A stretch of DNA of 64,000 nt. It comes from Rhodobacteraceae bacterium LMO-JJ12. Its GTDB lineage: Bacteria; Pseudomonadota; Alphaproteobacteria; Rhodobacterales; Rhodobacteraceae. This document shows, piece after piece, positions 34,821-43,232 of the stretch (its first letter is position 1; the number at the start of each line of letters is the position of its first letter). The translations under genes were made by a program, and so were the position numbers. Where the stretch lies: the NCBI GenBank assembly GCA_021555075.1, contig JAKGBX010000002.1, positions 236,001-300,000 of the forward strand. The letters are read 5' to 3'. A model generated the notes under the pieces. That model saw only the letters and a program-made list of their open reading frames with translations, was not told the origin of the DNA and ran no database searches.

Positions 34821-35009
34821 GTAGCGTGCGGGGAAAAACAGGCAACGCGACTATCACGGTGTTGCCGGGGCGCGCTATCAGGACGCGTGGTATTTAGGCG
34901 TTATCGCGGGCAGAGAGGTCTGACGCTTGAACTGTCCGGGGTTTGGGTGGAAACTGAAATCAGAATCTGCTGGCTGCTTGAAATGGCCGGGGAACAAGGG
35001 AGACGACAA

Positions 35010-36485
35010 ATGACTTTTCTGAAAATGGGCGCTGTCAGTGCGCTTGCGATGATGGTGGCGGGGGCGGCTTTTGCCAAGAGTGATATCTCGGTGGCAATGC
35101 AGCTTGAACCGCCGCATCTTGACCCGACAAGTGCTGCGGCCGGGGCGATTGACAGCGTGCTTTATTCCAATGTTTTTGAGGGGCTGACACGGTTTGGCCC
35201 GGATGGCAGCGTGAACCCGGGATTGGCGCAGAGCTGGGAGATTTCCGAGGATGGGCTGGTCTATACCTTCCATCTGGCCGAGGGGGTGAAGTTTCATGAC
35301 GGATCGGCGATGGACGCGGAAGATGTGAAATTCAGCCTTGATCGTGCCCGTGCCGAGGACAGCGCGAATGCACAAAAGGCGCTGTTCGGGTCGATTGCCG
35401 AGGTTGAGGCGGTGGATGCCACGACCGTGAAAGTCACATTGAGCGAGCCGAATGGCAGTTTCCTGTTCAACATGGCCTGGGGCGATGCCGTGATCGTGGC
35501 ACCCGAGAGCATCGAGAATATCAAGCAGGCGCCGATTGGCACCGGGGCGTTCAAATTCACCAATTGGGTGCAGGGCGACAACATCACGCTTGAAAAGAAC
35601 GGTGATTACTGGGGCACGCCTGCCAAGCTCGACAAGGTGACGTTCAAGTTCATCAGCGACCCGACGGCGGCTTTTGCCGCGGTGATGGCCGAGGATGTGG
35701 ACGCATTTGTCGGCTTCCCGGCACCCGAGAACCTGCCGCAATTTGAGGCGGATCCGCGTTTTCAGGTGATCCTTGGTAATACCGAGGGTGAGACCATCCT
35801 GGCGATGAACAACAAGCTGGCACCGTTCGACAATGTGAAAGTGCGCGAGGCGGTGGCCCATGCGATCGACCGTCAGGCGATCATTGACGGGGCGATGTTT
35901 GGCCTTGGCACGCCGATCGGGACGCATTTTGCGCCGCACAATCCCGACTATGTCGATCTGACCGGGATGACGCAGTATGACCCGGAATTGTCGAAGAAAC
36001 TGCTGGCTGAGGCCGGGTTTGCCGACGGGTTCAAGACCACGTTGAAGCTGCCGCCGCCGAGCTATGCCCGCCGTGGTGGCGAGATCATTGCGTCGCAACT
36101 GCGCGCTGTGGGGATCGAGACCGAAATCAGCAACCTGGAATGGGCGCAATGGCTGGAACAGGTGTTCAAGGGCAAGGATTTCGGGCTGACCATCGTGAGC
36201 CACACCGAGCCGATGGATATCGGTATCTATGCGCGCCCGGATTATTACTTCCAGTATGACAGCAAGGCGTTTCAGGATCTGAACAGCGAATTGAGCGTGG
36301 AAGCGGACCCGGCCAAGCGCTCGGAGCTTCTGAAGAAAATGGAGCAGATGATTTCCGAAGATTACGTGAATGGCTATCTGTTCCAGCTGGCCTTTCCGAC
36401 AGTGGCCAAGAAAGACGTGGTCGGGCTTTGGAAAGATCAGCCGACACAGGCGACCGATCTGACGGCGGTTCATTGGGCCGAGTGA
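35010..36485 (+). CDS. ABC transporter substrate-binding protein, peptide/oligopeptide (family 5)
   Basis: 491 aa from ATG at 35010 (MTFLKMGAVSALAMMVAGAA), 6 bp after AAGGGAGA. A Sec signal peptide ends near residue 22 (AAFA/KS). SBP family 5 features: NVFEGLTRFGPDGSVNPGLA, YTFHLAEGVKFHDGSAMDAE and VREAVAHAIDRQAIIDG. Periplasmic receptor of the importer encoded downstream. Family members bind peptides, but also opines, glutathione or nickel chelates; the M20 hydrolase upstream suggests an N-acylated amino acid or short peptide. Confidence 0.94.
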   Translation: MTFLKMGAVSALAMMVAGAAFAKSDISVAMQLEPPHLDPTSAAAGAIDSVLYSNVFEGLTRFGPDGSVNPGLAQSWEISEDGLVYTFHLAEGVKFHDGSAMDAEDVKFSLDRARAEDSANAQKALFGSIAEVEAVDATTVKVTLSEPNGSFLFNMAWGDAVIVAPESIENIKQAPIGTGAFKFTNWVQGDNITLEKNGDYWGTPAKLDKVTFKFISDPTAAFAAVMAEDVDAFVGFPAPENLPQFEADPRFQVILGNTEGETILAMNNKLAPFDNVKVREAVAHAIDRQAIIDGAMFGLGTPIGTHFAPHNPDYVDLTGMTQYDPELSKKLLAEAGFADGFKTTLKLPPPSYARRGGEIIASQLRAVGIETEISNLEWAQWLEQVFKGKDFGLTIVSHTEPMDIGIYARPDYYFQYDSKAFQDLNSELSVEADPAKRSELLKKMEQMISEDYVNGYLFQLAFPTVAKKDVVGLWKDQPTQATDLTAVHWAE

Positions 36486-36504
36486 CGGCTGGTTGTTAAA
36501 AATT

Positions 36505-36544
36505 GGAGGCTTCCGCCGGATCAAACGGTGGGAGCCTCCGGCGG
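36505..36544 (+). other. Alternative intercistronic hairpins after the binding-protein gene
   Basis: GGAGGCT (36505-36511) pairs with AGCCTCC (36533-36539), and CCGCCGG (36513-36519) can instead pair with CCGGCGG (36538-36544); the two stems exclude each other. Located 20 bp after the binding-protein stop and before the permease genes, such hairpins commonly stabilise the upstream mRNA so the binding protein is made in excess. No T-tract follows. Confidence 0.5.
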
Positions 36545-36569
36545 GGATATTTCGGGCAAGATGAAAGCA
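36534..36569 (-). repeat. Dispersed intergenic repeat, partial copy 4 (inverse orientation)
   Basis: GCCTCCGGCGGGGATATTTC continues to GGGCAAGATGAAAG; on the minus strand this reads CTTTCATCTTGCCCGAAATA, matching the left part of the repeat at 13657 and 28771. The right-hand GCCGAGC...GGCGGCGCAA part is absent. It lies inside the ABC-importer operon, in the 116-bp gap before the first permease gene. Confidence 0.65.
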
Positions 36570-36601
36570 GGGGCGGTGTTTATGGGGCGAGTTAGCAGGC
36601 G

Positions 36602-37549
36602 ATGCTGAGATATGTGGCGAAGCGCCTGGTCTCGCTTGTACTCTCGCTGATCGTGGCGAGTTTGGTGATATTCCTGATGGTCGAGGTGGTGCCCGGCGAT
36701 CCGGCGTCGTTCATGCTGGGGCTGAATGCGACCGACGAGACGCTGAATGCGCTGCGCGAGCAACTGGGGCTGAATGGCACGTTGGTTGAGCGGTATTTGT
36801 CGTGGGTCGGAGGCATGGTTCGGGGAGATTTCGGCACCTCTTATACCTATCGCACGCCGGTGGCCGAGATGATCGGCGAGCGGATGTGGATTTCGCTGCC
36901 GCTGGCGCTTTTTGCGCTGACGCTTTCGACCCTGATCGCGTTTCCGGCGGGAATCTGGGCGGCGAGCAAGCGCGGGTCACTGGTGGATACGGTCGTGATG
37001 GGGATCACCCAGTTGGGTGTGGCGATTCCTAATTTCTGGTTTGCAATGCTGATGGTTCTGGTCTTTGCCATCAACCTGCGATGGTTCAACGCGGGCGGGT
37101 TTGCCGGGTGGGACGCGGGGTTTTTCGTGGCGATGAAGAGCCTGACCCTGCCCGCCATCGCGCTGGCCTTGCCGCAGGCGAGTATTTTGGCGCGGGTGAT
37201 GCGGTCGTCCTTGCTCGATACGCTGAGCGAGGATTTCGTGCGCACGGCGCGGGCCAAGGGATTGAACAAGCGTCAGGCGTTGTGGCGGCACGCGCTGCGC
37301 AATGCGTTGATCCCGGTGTTGACGATCATCGGGTTGCAATTCTCGTTCCTGTTGGCGGGGGCGATCATCATCGAGAATGTGTTCTTCCTGCCGGGATTGG
37401 GGCGGCTGGTGTTTCAATCCATCAGCGCGCGCGATCTGATCGTGGTGGAATCGGTGGTGATGCTGTTGGTCTTTGCCGTCGTGATGGTGAATTTCGCGGT
37501 TGATATCGCCTATGCGATTGTTGACCCAAGGTTGAGGACACGGGTTTGA
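36602..37549 (+). CDS. ABC transporter permease, DppB family
   Basis: A 315-aa inner-membrane permease. The N-terminus MLRYVAKRLVSLVLSLIVAS starts a membrane segment, followed by VEVVPGDPASFMLGLNATDE typical of DppB/OppB. The cytoplasmic EAA loop is DFVRTARAKGLNKRQALWRH. About six membrane segments. It overlaps the next permease gene by 4 bp (TTGA). It forms the channel with the second permease. Confidence 0.94.
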   Translation: MLRYVAKRLVSLVLSLIVASLVIFLMVEVVPGDPASFMLGLNATDETLNALREQLGLNGTLVERYLSWVGGMVRGDFGTSYTYRTPVAEMIGERMWISLPLALFALTLSTLIAFPAGIWAASKRGSLVDTVVMGITQLGVAIPNFWFAMLMVLVFAINLRWFNAGGFAGWDAGFFVAMKSLTLPAIALALPQASILARVMRSSLLDTLSEDFVRTARAKGLNKRQALWRHALRNALIPVLTIIGLQFSFLLAGAIIIENVFFLPGLGRLVFQSISARDLIVVESVVMLLVFAVVMVNFAVDIAYAIVDPRLRTRV

Positions 37550-38400
37550 TCGGGACCGAACAAAATATGGCGCGCGCAGCACTTGGGAACCGGACGCTGA
37601 TGCTGGGATTCGGGCTGACCATGGTGTTTGTGCTGGCGGCTGCGTTGTCGTTTCTCTGGGTGCCTTATGATATCGAGGTGTTCGATATTCCCAACAAGAT
37701 CAAAGGGCCGAGCGGGGCGCATCCGCTGGGCACCGACCATTTCGGGCGCGATATTCTGACCATGATCATGGTGGGCGCGCGCACCTCGATTGCCGTGGCC
37801 CTGGTGGCGGTGGGGATCGGCATGGGGCTGGGCGTGCCATTGGGGCTGGCAGCGGCGGCGCGCAGGGGGTCGCTTCTGGATGAGGTGATCATGCGGGGCA
37901 ACGATCTGGTTTTTGCGTTTCCCAGCCTGTTGATCGCGATCATGATTACGGCAGTTTTCGGGGCGAGCGCGGTGAATGCGATTATCGCCATCGGAATTTT
38001 CAACATCCCGGTTTTTGCGCGTCTGGTGCGCGGTGCGGCGCTGTCCCTCTGGACGCGCGATTATGTGCTGGCGGCGCGGGTGTCGGGCAAGGGGGCGGCA
38101 CGGATCAGTTTCGAGCACATCCTGCCGAATGTGACGAATTTGCTGATCGTGCAGGGGACGATCCAGTTTTCGTTGGGCATTCTGGCCGAGGCGGGGTTGT
38201 CGTATGTGGGGTTGGGGGCGCAGCCGCCGACGCCGAGTTGGGGGCGGATGCTGGCCGATAGTCAGACGATGATTTCATTCGCGCCGCATATGGCGTTGTT
38301 TCCGGGGATGGCGATATTGCTGACCGTTCTGGGGTTGAACCTGATGGGGGATGGGTTGCGCGATCTGCTTGATCCCAAGCTCAGGAGGGCGAAGCGATGA
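37546..38400 (+). CDS. ABC transporter permease, DppC family
   Basis: 284 aa from a TTG at 37546 overlapping the previous stop (TTGA), with GAGGA 6 bp before it; an ATG at 37567 is the alternative start. The N-terminal membrane segment (about 16-37) is followed by the DppC signature HPLGTDHFGRDILTMIMVGA and the EAA loop RDYVLAARVSGKGAARISFE. It overlaps the ATPase gene by 4 bp, so all transporter genes are translationally coupled. Confidence 0.93.
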   Translation: MIGTEQNMARAALGNRTLMLGFGLTMVFVLAAALSFLWVPYDIEVFDIPNKIKGPSGAHPLGTDHFGRDILTMIMVGARTSIAVALVAVGIGMGLGVPLGLAAAARRGSLLDEVIMRGNDLVFAFPSLLIAIMITAVFGASAVNAIIAIGIFNIPVFARLVRGAALSLWTRDYVLAARVSGKGAARISFEHILPNVTNLLIVQGTIQFSLGILAEAGLSYVGLGAQPPTPSWGRMLADSQTMISFAPHMALFPGMAILLTVLGLNLMGDGLRDLLDPKLRRAKR

Positions 38401-39983
38401 GCCTTTTGGAGATTGCGGGGCTGGATCTGTCGATTCATGGCACGCCGATTTTGAAGGGTGTGTCGTTTGATGTCGCGCCGGGGCAGATTGTCGGTGTGAT
38501 CGGCGAGAGCGGGTCAGGCAAGTCGATGACGGCCTTTGCGGTGACGCAATTGCTGCCCGAGGGGGCCGTGTGCCGCGGGCGTGTGACGTTGAATGGGCAC
38601 GATATGTTGTTGCTGGAGGAACCTGCGCTCTGTCGGCTGAGGGGGAGCGAGGTGGGCATGGTGTTTCAGGAGCCGATGACGGCGCTGAACCCGATCCAGC
38701 CGATTGGTGCGCAGGTGGCCGAGACGATCCTGATCCATGAAGATGTGAGCAGGCACGAGGCGATGGCGCGGGCGCGCGAGGCGCTGAACCGGTGCGAATT
38801 GCCGGAAGAGAAGTTCCCGATGAGCCGCTATCCACATGAATTGAGCGGCGGGCAGCGGCAACGGGTGGTGATCGCGATGGCGATTGCGCTGCGCCCTAAA
38901 CTGTTGATCGCGGATGAGCCGACGACGGCGTTGGATGTGACCACGCAGGCCGAGGTTCTGGTGCTGCTCAAGCGGTTGGTGCGCGAAGATGGCATGGGGT
39001 GCATGTTGATCACCCATGATCTGGCGGTGGTGGCCGATATGGCCGATGAGATCGTTATCATGCGCCAGGGCGAGGTGGTTGAGGCGGGGGCGACGGCAAA
39101 GGTGTTTGCCGAGATGAAGCATCCCTATACCCGCGCGCTGTTCGAGGCGTCGGGGCATCAGCCGGAGCGCCCCAAGGCCGAGACGAGTGCGCCGCTTTTG
39201 CAGGTGCGAAACGTGGTGCGCGATTATGCGTTGCCGCGCACCAAACTGTTTGGTGCGCAAGAGTATTTCCGGGCCGTAAAGGGCGTGAGCCTGACCATCG
39301 AGAAGGGCGAGAGCCTTGGGCTGGTCGGTGAGTCGGGGTGCGGGAAATCGACCCTGACGCGGGCGATATTGGGGTTGGAGCAGGTGCAGTCGGGGGAGAT
39401 ATTGCTGGGCGGTGAGCCAGTCTTTGCCGGGCATGCGCCCAACCGCGCGGTGCGGCGCAAGATGCAGGTGGTGTTTCAAGACCCCTATGGCAGTTTCAAC
39501 CCGCGTTGGAAGGTGGCGCCGTTGGTGGCCGAGCCGTTCCATCTGCTTGATGCGCGGCCCGATGATTGGCGCGAGCAGGTGGCGCAGATGCTTGAGGCCG
39601 TGGGCATCGGGGCGGATGCGATGGAGCGCTATATCCACGAATTTTCAGGCGGGCAGCGGCAGCGGATTGCGATTGCGCGGGCGTTGATCTTGCGGCCTGA
39701 ACTGGTGGTTTTGGACGAGGCGGTGAGCGCGTTGGATGTGAGCATACGGGCGCAGATATTGGACCTGTTGGCAAATTTGCAGCAGGAGTTCGGGCTGTCT
39801 TATCTGTTTATCAGCCACGATCTTAGCGTGGTGCGCAATGTGACCGACCGGGTGTTGGTGATGCAGGCCGGGGAGATTGTGGAAGAAGGGGTGACGGGCG
39901 ATGTGTTCGACAACCCGCAGCATGACTATACCAAACAGTTGATCGCCGCCGCGCCGGTTTTGCCCGAGACAAGCGCGGCGTAG
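38397..39983 (+). CDS. Fused dipeptide ABC transporter ATPase (DppD-DppF type)
   Basis: 528 aa with two nucleotide-binding domains in one chain. Domain 1 (about 1-260): Walker A GESGSGKSM, signature LSGGQRQR, Walker B LLIADEPTTALD. Domain 2 (about 265-528): Walker A GESGCGKST, signature FSGGQRQR, Walker B LVVLDEAVSALD. Note DEA in place of DEP in the second Walker B extension. It energises the importer of the two preceding permeases and binding protein. A GC hairpin follows 32 bp after the stop. Confidence 0.95.
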   Translation: MSLLEIAGLDLSIHGTPILKGVSFDVAPGQIVGVIGESGSGKSMTAFAVTQLLPEGAVCRGRVTLNGHDMLLLEEPALCRLRGSEVGMVFQEPMTALNPIQPIGAQVAETILIHEDVSRHEAMARAREALNRCELPEEKFPMSRYPHELSGGQRQRVVIAMAIALRPKLLIADEPTTALDVTTQAEVLVLLKRLVREDGMGCMLITHDLAVVADMADEIVIMRQGEVVEAGATAKVFAEMKHPYTRALFEASGHQPERPKAETSAPLLQVRNVVRDYALPRTKLFGAQEYFRAVKGVSLTIEKGESLGLVGESGCGKSTLTRAILGLEQVQSGEILLGGEPVFAGHAPNRAVRRKMQVVFQDPYGSFNPRWKVAPLVAEPFHLLDARPDDWREQVAQMLEAVGIGADAMERYIHEFSGGQRQRIAIARALILRPELVVLDEAVSALDVSIRAQILDLLANLQQEFGLSYLFISHDLSVVRNVTDRVLVMQAGEIVEEGVTGDVFDNPQHDYTKQLIAAAPVLPETSAA

Positions 39984-40015
39984 GCGGGTTTTGCGCGCGC
40001 TGACAAAAAGAGAAA

Positions 40016-40046
40016 CCGCCCCGGCGGGGCGGCTCGTCGCTTTTTT
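40016..40046. terminator. Bidirectional terminator hairpin
   Basis: Stem CCGCCCC / GGGGCGG around a GGC loop, followed on the plus strand by TTTTTT at 40041-40046 (8 nt after the stem) and on the minus strand directly by TTTCTCTTTTT. It separates the ABC ATPase gene (plus) from the convergent micropeptide/membrane-protein operon (minus); on sequence it is a better terminator for the minus strand. Confidence 0.75.
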
Positions 40047-40069
40047 GATGGCGTTGCCGGGTGGCCGTG

Positions 40070-40141
40070 TCAGGTCAGCAGGGCAAGCAGGATGATGATC
40101 CAAATCGGGACACCGATCAGCCAGAGTAATATCGCACCCAT
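40070..40141 (-). CDS. Micropeptide, 23 aa, single membrane helix
   Basis: The frame encodes MGAILLWLIGVPIWIIILLA then LLT and stops with TGA. Almost the whole peptide is one hydrophobic segment containing a Pro. A very strong ribosome-binding site (AAGGAAGGAGA, 6 bp before ATG) argues that it is translated. It lies 18 bp downstream of the 224-aa membrane protein on the same strand and just before the terminator. Function unknown; small hydrophobic peptides of this kind often bind a larger membrane protein. Confidence 0.72.
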   Translation of the reverse strand: MGAILLWLIGVPIWIIILLALLT

Positions 40142-40159
40142 TGGTTTCTCCTTCCTTCT

Positions 40160-40834
40160 TTATGTCCAGCGACCAAAGCGGGCAAAGGCACGCCCTTCGT
40201 CGCGGTGTTGTCCGCCCATTCCGGCGGCCCAATAGGCACCAGCGCCCGCAATCATCAGCGATGCGGCCAGAACGAAGGCCGAAATTACCGAGTATTTGCG
40301 CGCGGTTTCCGCCATGGCTTGGGCCTCGGCTTCGCTGACGTCGGCCTCTGCGGTGGTTTGAGCGGTGTCGGTGGTGGCACCGTCGATGGTGGAGGCAACC
40401 GCGGTGGCGGTTTCGGTTGTGGCCTGAACGGCGGTATCGGCGCTGGCCCCCAGCAAGAACGCGCCGAGCAGGATCGCAACGCCCCAGACGGCGAGGCCGT
40501 GGATGCCATCGCGAACGCCCACTTCGTCGGCGTTGGCGGTTTCAATGCGGCGGCGCATCCGCCCGGCGATATAGCCACCGGCCATGAAGCTTGAGATCGT
40601 GGTCCAGAGCATCCACGACCCAACGGCAATCAGGGCGGCCATTGCAGAGCCTTCGCCAGCGTAGGGCGAGACCAGTGTGAGGCCGAGCGCTGCGCCAAAC
40701 GTGGTAAAGACGAAGGCAATCGCCGAGGCGACGACGCCGCCGGCGAGGATCGAAGACCAGTCAACGTAGCTGCCCTCTTGGGCATAGGCCGGGGCGGTGG
40801 CCTGGGTCAGTATTTCTGTTCGTTCCGACATCAT
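40160..40834 (-). CDS. Membrane protein of unknown function (PhnA-like / Ala-rich linker)
   Basis: 224 aa. Membrane segments at about 27-52 (SSILAGGVVASAIAFVFTTF), 65-90, 112-130 and 185-205, with a long Ala/Thr-rich extracytoplasmic segment between (about 132-180: TAVQATTETATAVASTIDGA and similar). It resembles proteins annotated PhnA-like in alphaproteobacteria, for which no biochemical function is established. It starts with tandem ATGATG after AAAGGA. Micropeptide genes lie on both sides on the same strand, so this looks like a three-gene operon. Confidence 0.75.
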   Translation of the reverse strand: MMSERTEILTQATAPAYAQEGSYVDWSSILAGGVVASAIAFVFTTFGAALGLTLVSPYAGEGSAMAALIAVGSWMLWTTISSFMAGGYIAGRMRRRIETANADEVGVRDGIHGLAVWGVAILLGAFLLGASADTAVQATTETATAVASTIDGATTDTAQTTAEADVSEAEAQAMAETARKYSVISAFVLAASLMIAGAGAYWAAGMGGQHRDEGRAFARFGRWT

Positions 40835-40867
40835 GTCATTCCTTTCGATTGAATGGTCATCGGAGCC

Positions 40868-40942
40868 TTATCCCAGGCCCAACAAGGACAAGATCGCCAA
40901 TACGACGACCACAAGACCGACAAGATAAATTATTCCGTGCAT
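40868..40942 (-). CDS. Micropeptide, 24 aa, single membrane helix
   Basis: The frame encodes MHGIIYLVGLVVVVLAILSL then LGLG and stops with TAA. It is a single hydrophobic helix preceded by a GGAGAACAGGA ribosome-binding region. It starts the operon with the 224-aa membrane protein (33 bp downstream). Similar 23-25 residue peptides starting MxxIIYLxGLIVVV are familiar from Rhodobacterales genomes, but no function is assigned. Confidence 0.7.
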   Translation of the reverse strand: MHGIIYLVGLVVVVLAILSLLGLG

Positions 40943-41244
40943 TCCTGTTCTCCCGTTCAGTGTGACTTTGGTAGGCGTACGAGTTTGTGCGTGTGAGGCA
41001 CGTTGGTTAACGCGTTGAACACGGGAATGTTCCGTCGCGTGAATTGCGGCTGGTGCGCTGGGAGGGGCCGCTTTCGGTTGAACAGTTCAGGAGCCTGTGC
41101 AAAACCCGGCGCAGGACAACACGGGTTGGCGCGCCGAAAAAGTGCGACCAACAGTGCGGATGATGCGCGGCAGGTCTGGTCATTGACGGGCGGTTGGTGA
41201 AAGCTCTTCTTGACTGCGGGTGCCGCAAGTTTTGGAGAGAATGA
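40943..41244. other. Divergent intergenic region without a supported gene
   Basis: About 300 bp between the micropeptide operon (minus) and the aldehyde dehydrogenase operon (plus). A short open frame at 41003-41200 on the plus strand has Arg/Cys-rich composition unlike a protein. Promoters for both operons are expected here; no clear palindrome was found. Confidence 0.5.
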
Positions 41245-42696
41245 ATGAGCTTGGATGACCTTTGGTTTGATCCGTCGAAATGTCTGATCAACGGTGAATG
41301 GGTGCCCGCCGAGGGGGGCGGCACGTTGCCGTTGATGAACCCGTCGACTGGCGAGCAGATCGGAGAGATCGCACGCGCGCAGGCGTCGGATGTGGATGCC
41401 GCCGTGGCGGCGGCGCAGGCGGCTTATGACAGCGTCTGGTCGCGCACACCCGCAGCGGAGCGGGGGCGGATTCTGACCCGGCTTGGGCGTTTGGTGGAAG
41501 AGAAGGTTGACGCGCTTGGACGGCTTGAGGCGTTGGATGTCGGCAAGCCCTTGAAACAGGCGCGTGCCGATGCGGTGGCGCTGGCGCGGTATATGGAGTT
41601 TTACGGCGGGGCGGCTGACAAGTTGATGGGGGATACGATCCCTTATCTTGATGGCTATACCGTTTATACGCTGCGCGAGCCGCATGGCGTGACGGCGCAT
41701 ATCGTGCCGTGGAACTATCCAATGCAGATCATTGGGCGCAGCGTTGGTGCGGCATTGGCGGCGGGCAATGCCTGTGTGTTGAAACCGGCGGAAGATGCGT
41801 GTCTGACGGCGTTGGCCTTTGCTGATCTGGCCAAGGCGGCGGGGCTTCCCGATGGGGTGCTGAACGTGGTGCCGGGTCTGGGGTCTGAGAGCGGTGCCGC
41901 GCTCAGCGGGCATTCGGGGATTCATCACGTGAGCTTTACCGGGTCGGTCGCGACGGGCGCGATGATTCAGGCGGCGGCGGCGAAGAATGTGGTGCCTGTG
42001 ACGCTGGAGCTGGGCGGGAAAAGCCCGCAGTTGGTGTTTGAGGATGCCGATATCGAGGCGGCGCTGCCGTTTCTGGTGAATGCAGGAGTGCAGAATGCCG
42101 GGCAGACCTGTTCGGCCAGCTCGCGCATTCTGATTCAGCGCGGGATTTATGACGAGGTGGTCGGACGAATGGCCGAGCGTTATGGCGCGTTGCGCGTTGG
42201 GCCAGCGATGGATGATCTTGAACTGGGGCCGCTTATTTCGGCCAAGCAGAAGGGGATTGTTGGCGGCTTCATCGAAAAGGGCCATGATCTGGAACTGGCC
42301 GGGCAGGGGCAATTGGTGAATGCGCCGGACGGGGGCAATTATGTCTGTCCGACGTTGTTTGCCGGGGTCGGGTCAGACCATGCGTTGGCGCGCGACGAGA
42401 TTTTCGGCCCCGTTCAGGTGGCGATTCCGTTTGATGACGAGGAAGAGGCTGTCGCGATTGCCAATGGCACCGATTACGGGCTGGTAGCGAGCGTGTGGAG
42501 TGCGAGCGGCGCGCGGCAGATGCGTTTGGCGCGCTCGATCCGGGCGGGGCAGATTTTCCTTAACAACTATGGCGCGGGTGGGGGTGTTGAGCTTCCGTTT
42601 GGTGGCATCGGCAAGTCGGGGCATGGGCGCGAAAAGGGGTTTGAGGCGCTTTATGGCTTTACCGTTCTGAAAACCGTGGCGGCGTTTCACGGGTGA
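41245..42696 (+). CDS. Aldehyde dehydrogenase family protein
   Basis: A 483-aa NAD(P)-dependent ALDH. Motifs: PWNYPMQIIGRSVGAALAAG (cofactor), FTGSVATGAMIQ, the catalytic Glu in LELGGKSPQLVFEDADIEAA and the catalytic Cys in NAGQTCSASSRILI; GPVQVAIPFDDEEEA near the C-terminus. Oxidises an aldehyde to the acid; betaine- or gamma-aminobutyraldehyde-type enzymes are similar but the substrate is not fixed. It is the first gene of a tightly overlapping three-gene operon (GTGA overlap with the next). Confidence 0.93.
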   Translation: MSLDDLWFDPSKCLINGEWVPAEGGGTLPLMNPSTGEQIGEIARAQASDVDAAVAAAQAAYDSVWSRTPAAERGRILTRLGRLVEEKVDALGRLEALDVGKPLKQARADAVALARYMEFYGGAADKLMGDTIPYLDGYTVYTLREPHGVTAHIVPWNYPMQIIGRSVGAALAAGNACVLKPAEDACLTALAFADLAKAAGLPDGVLNVVPGLGSESGAALSGHSGIHHVSFTGSVATGAMIQAAAAKNVVPVTLELGGKSPQLVFEDADIEAALPFLVNAGVQNAGQTCSASSRILIQRGIYDEVVGRMAERYGALRVGPAMDDLELGPLISAKQKGIVGGFIEKGHDLELAGQGQLVNAPDGGNYVCPTLFAGVGSDHALARDEIFGPVQVAIPFDDEEEAVAIANGTDYGLVASVWSASGARQMRLARSIRAGQIFLNNYGAGGGVELPFGGIGKSGHGREKGFEALYGFTVLKTVAAFHG

Positions 42697-43232
42697 GGGA
42701 GGGTAGCGATCCACGGCTGGCTGCGGTCACGCAGTTGGCTTACGACGTGCGCGCATTTCTTGAGCCGCATTGGGAGCGGTGGCATCAAAAATCGGGGTCG
42801 CCCGAGGGGCGGCGCACAATTTCGGAAGGCACCTGTGGGCGCTCATCCCGGTTCTTGTGCGAGGTTCTGCGCGCCGAGGGTTTTGATGCCGAAATGGCGT
42901 TTGGATCTCCGGTGGAATGCGATTGCGGGTTTAATGCCCCCGAGGGTTGGAAGGGGCATGTTTGGGTCGAAATACATGATCCGGCTTGTCTGATTGATCT
43001 GACGGCGGATCAGTTTGGCGCGGCGGCGGTGATCGTTTGTTCGCGCGATGATCCGCGATATGTGCGCGGTCAGGATGTGGCCGGGCCGGGGTGGCGTGCC
43101 GAACGGCAAAGGTTGGCGCGTGAGATGATGAAACAATGGGTGCGAGAGCGGCGGGGGGGCGGTTTGGATGTTGCCCCTGGCGCGCAGGGCGCATCGGATT
43201 TGCAGCATGAAAAGAGGAAAGGTGAGCAATGA
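42693..43232 (+). CDS. Transglutaminase-like Cys-His-Asp protein, unknown function
   Basis: 179 aa from a GTG that overlaps the ALDH stop (GTGA). Three conserved-looking segments suggest a papain/transglutaminase-type triad: EGTCGRSSRFLCEVLRAEGF (Cys48), WKGHVWVEIHDP (His89) and CLIDLTADQFG (Asp99). The last 25 residues are polar and probably disordered. It overlaps the SDR gene by 4 bp (ATGA). It is locked between two dehydrogenases, so it probably acts on the same substrate chain, for example as an amidohydrolase, but this is inference; no close family is recognised. Confidence 0.65.
   Translation: MREGSDPRLAAVTQLAYDVRAFLEPHWERWHQKSGSPEGRRTISEGTCGRSSRFLCEVLRAEGFDAEMAFGSPVECDCGFNAPEGWKGHVWVEIHDPACLIDLTADQFGAAAVIVCSRDDPRYVRGQDVAGPGWRAERQRLAREMMKQWVRERRGGGLDVAPGAQGASDLQHEKRKGEQ

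Noticed and set aside
34878..36524. Long minus-strand frame (548 codons) opposite the ABC binding protein
   Set aside because: Composition (His, Arg, Leu-rich, no domain) and exact coincidence with a well-supported gene mark it as a shadow frame.
41003..41200. 65-aa open frame upstream of the ALDH operon
   Set aside because: Arg/Cys/Gly-rich, no RBS, no hydrophobic or domain pattern.
40957..42312. Minus-strand frame of 451 codons opposite the aldehyde dehydrogenase
   Set aside because: Shadow of a strong coding sequence; no RBS, no recognisable motif.
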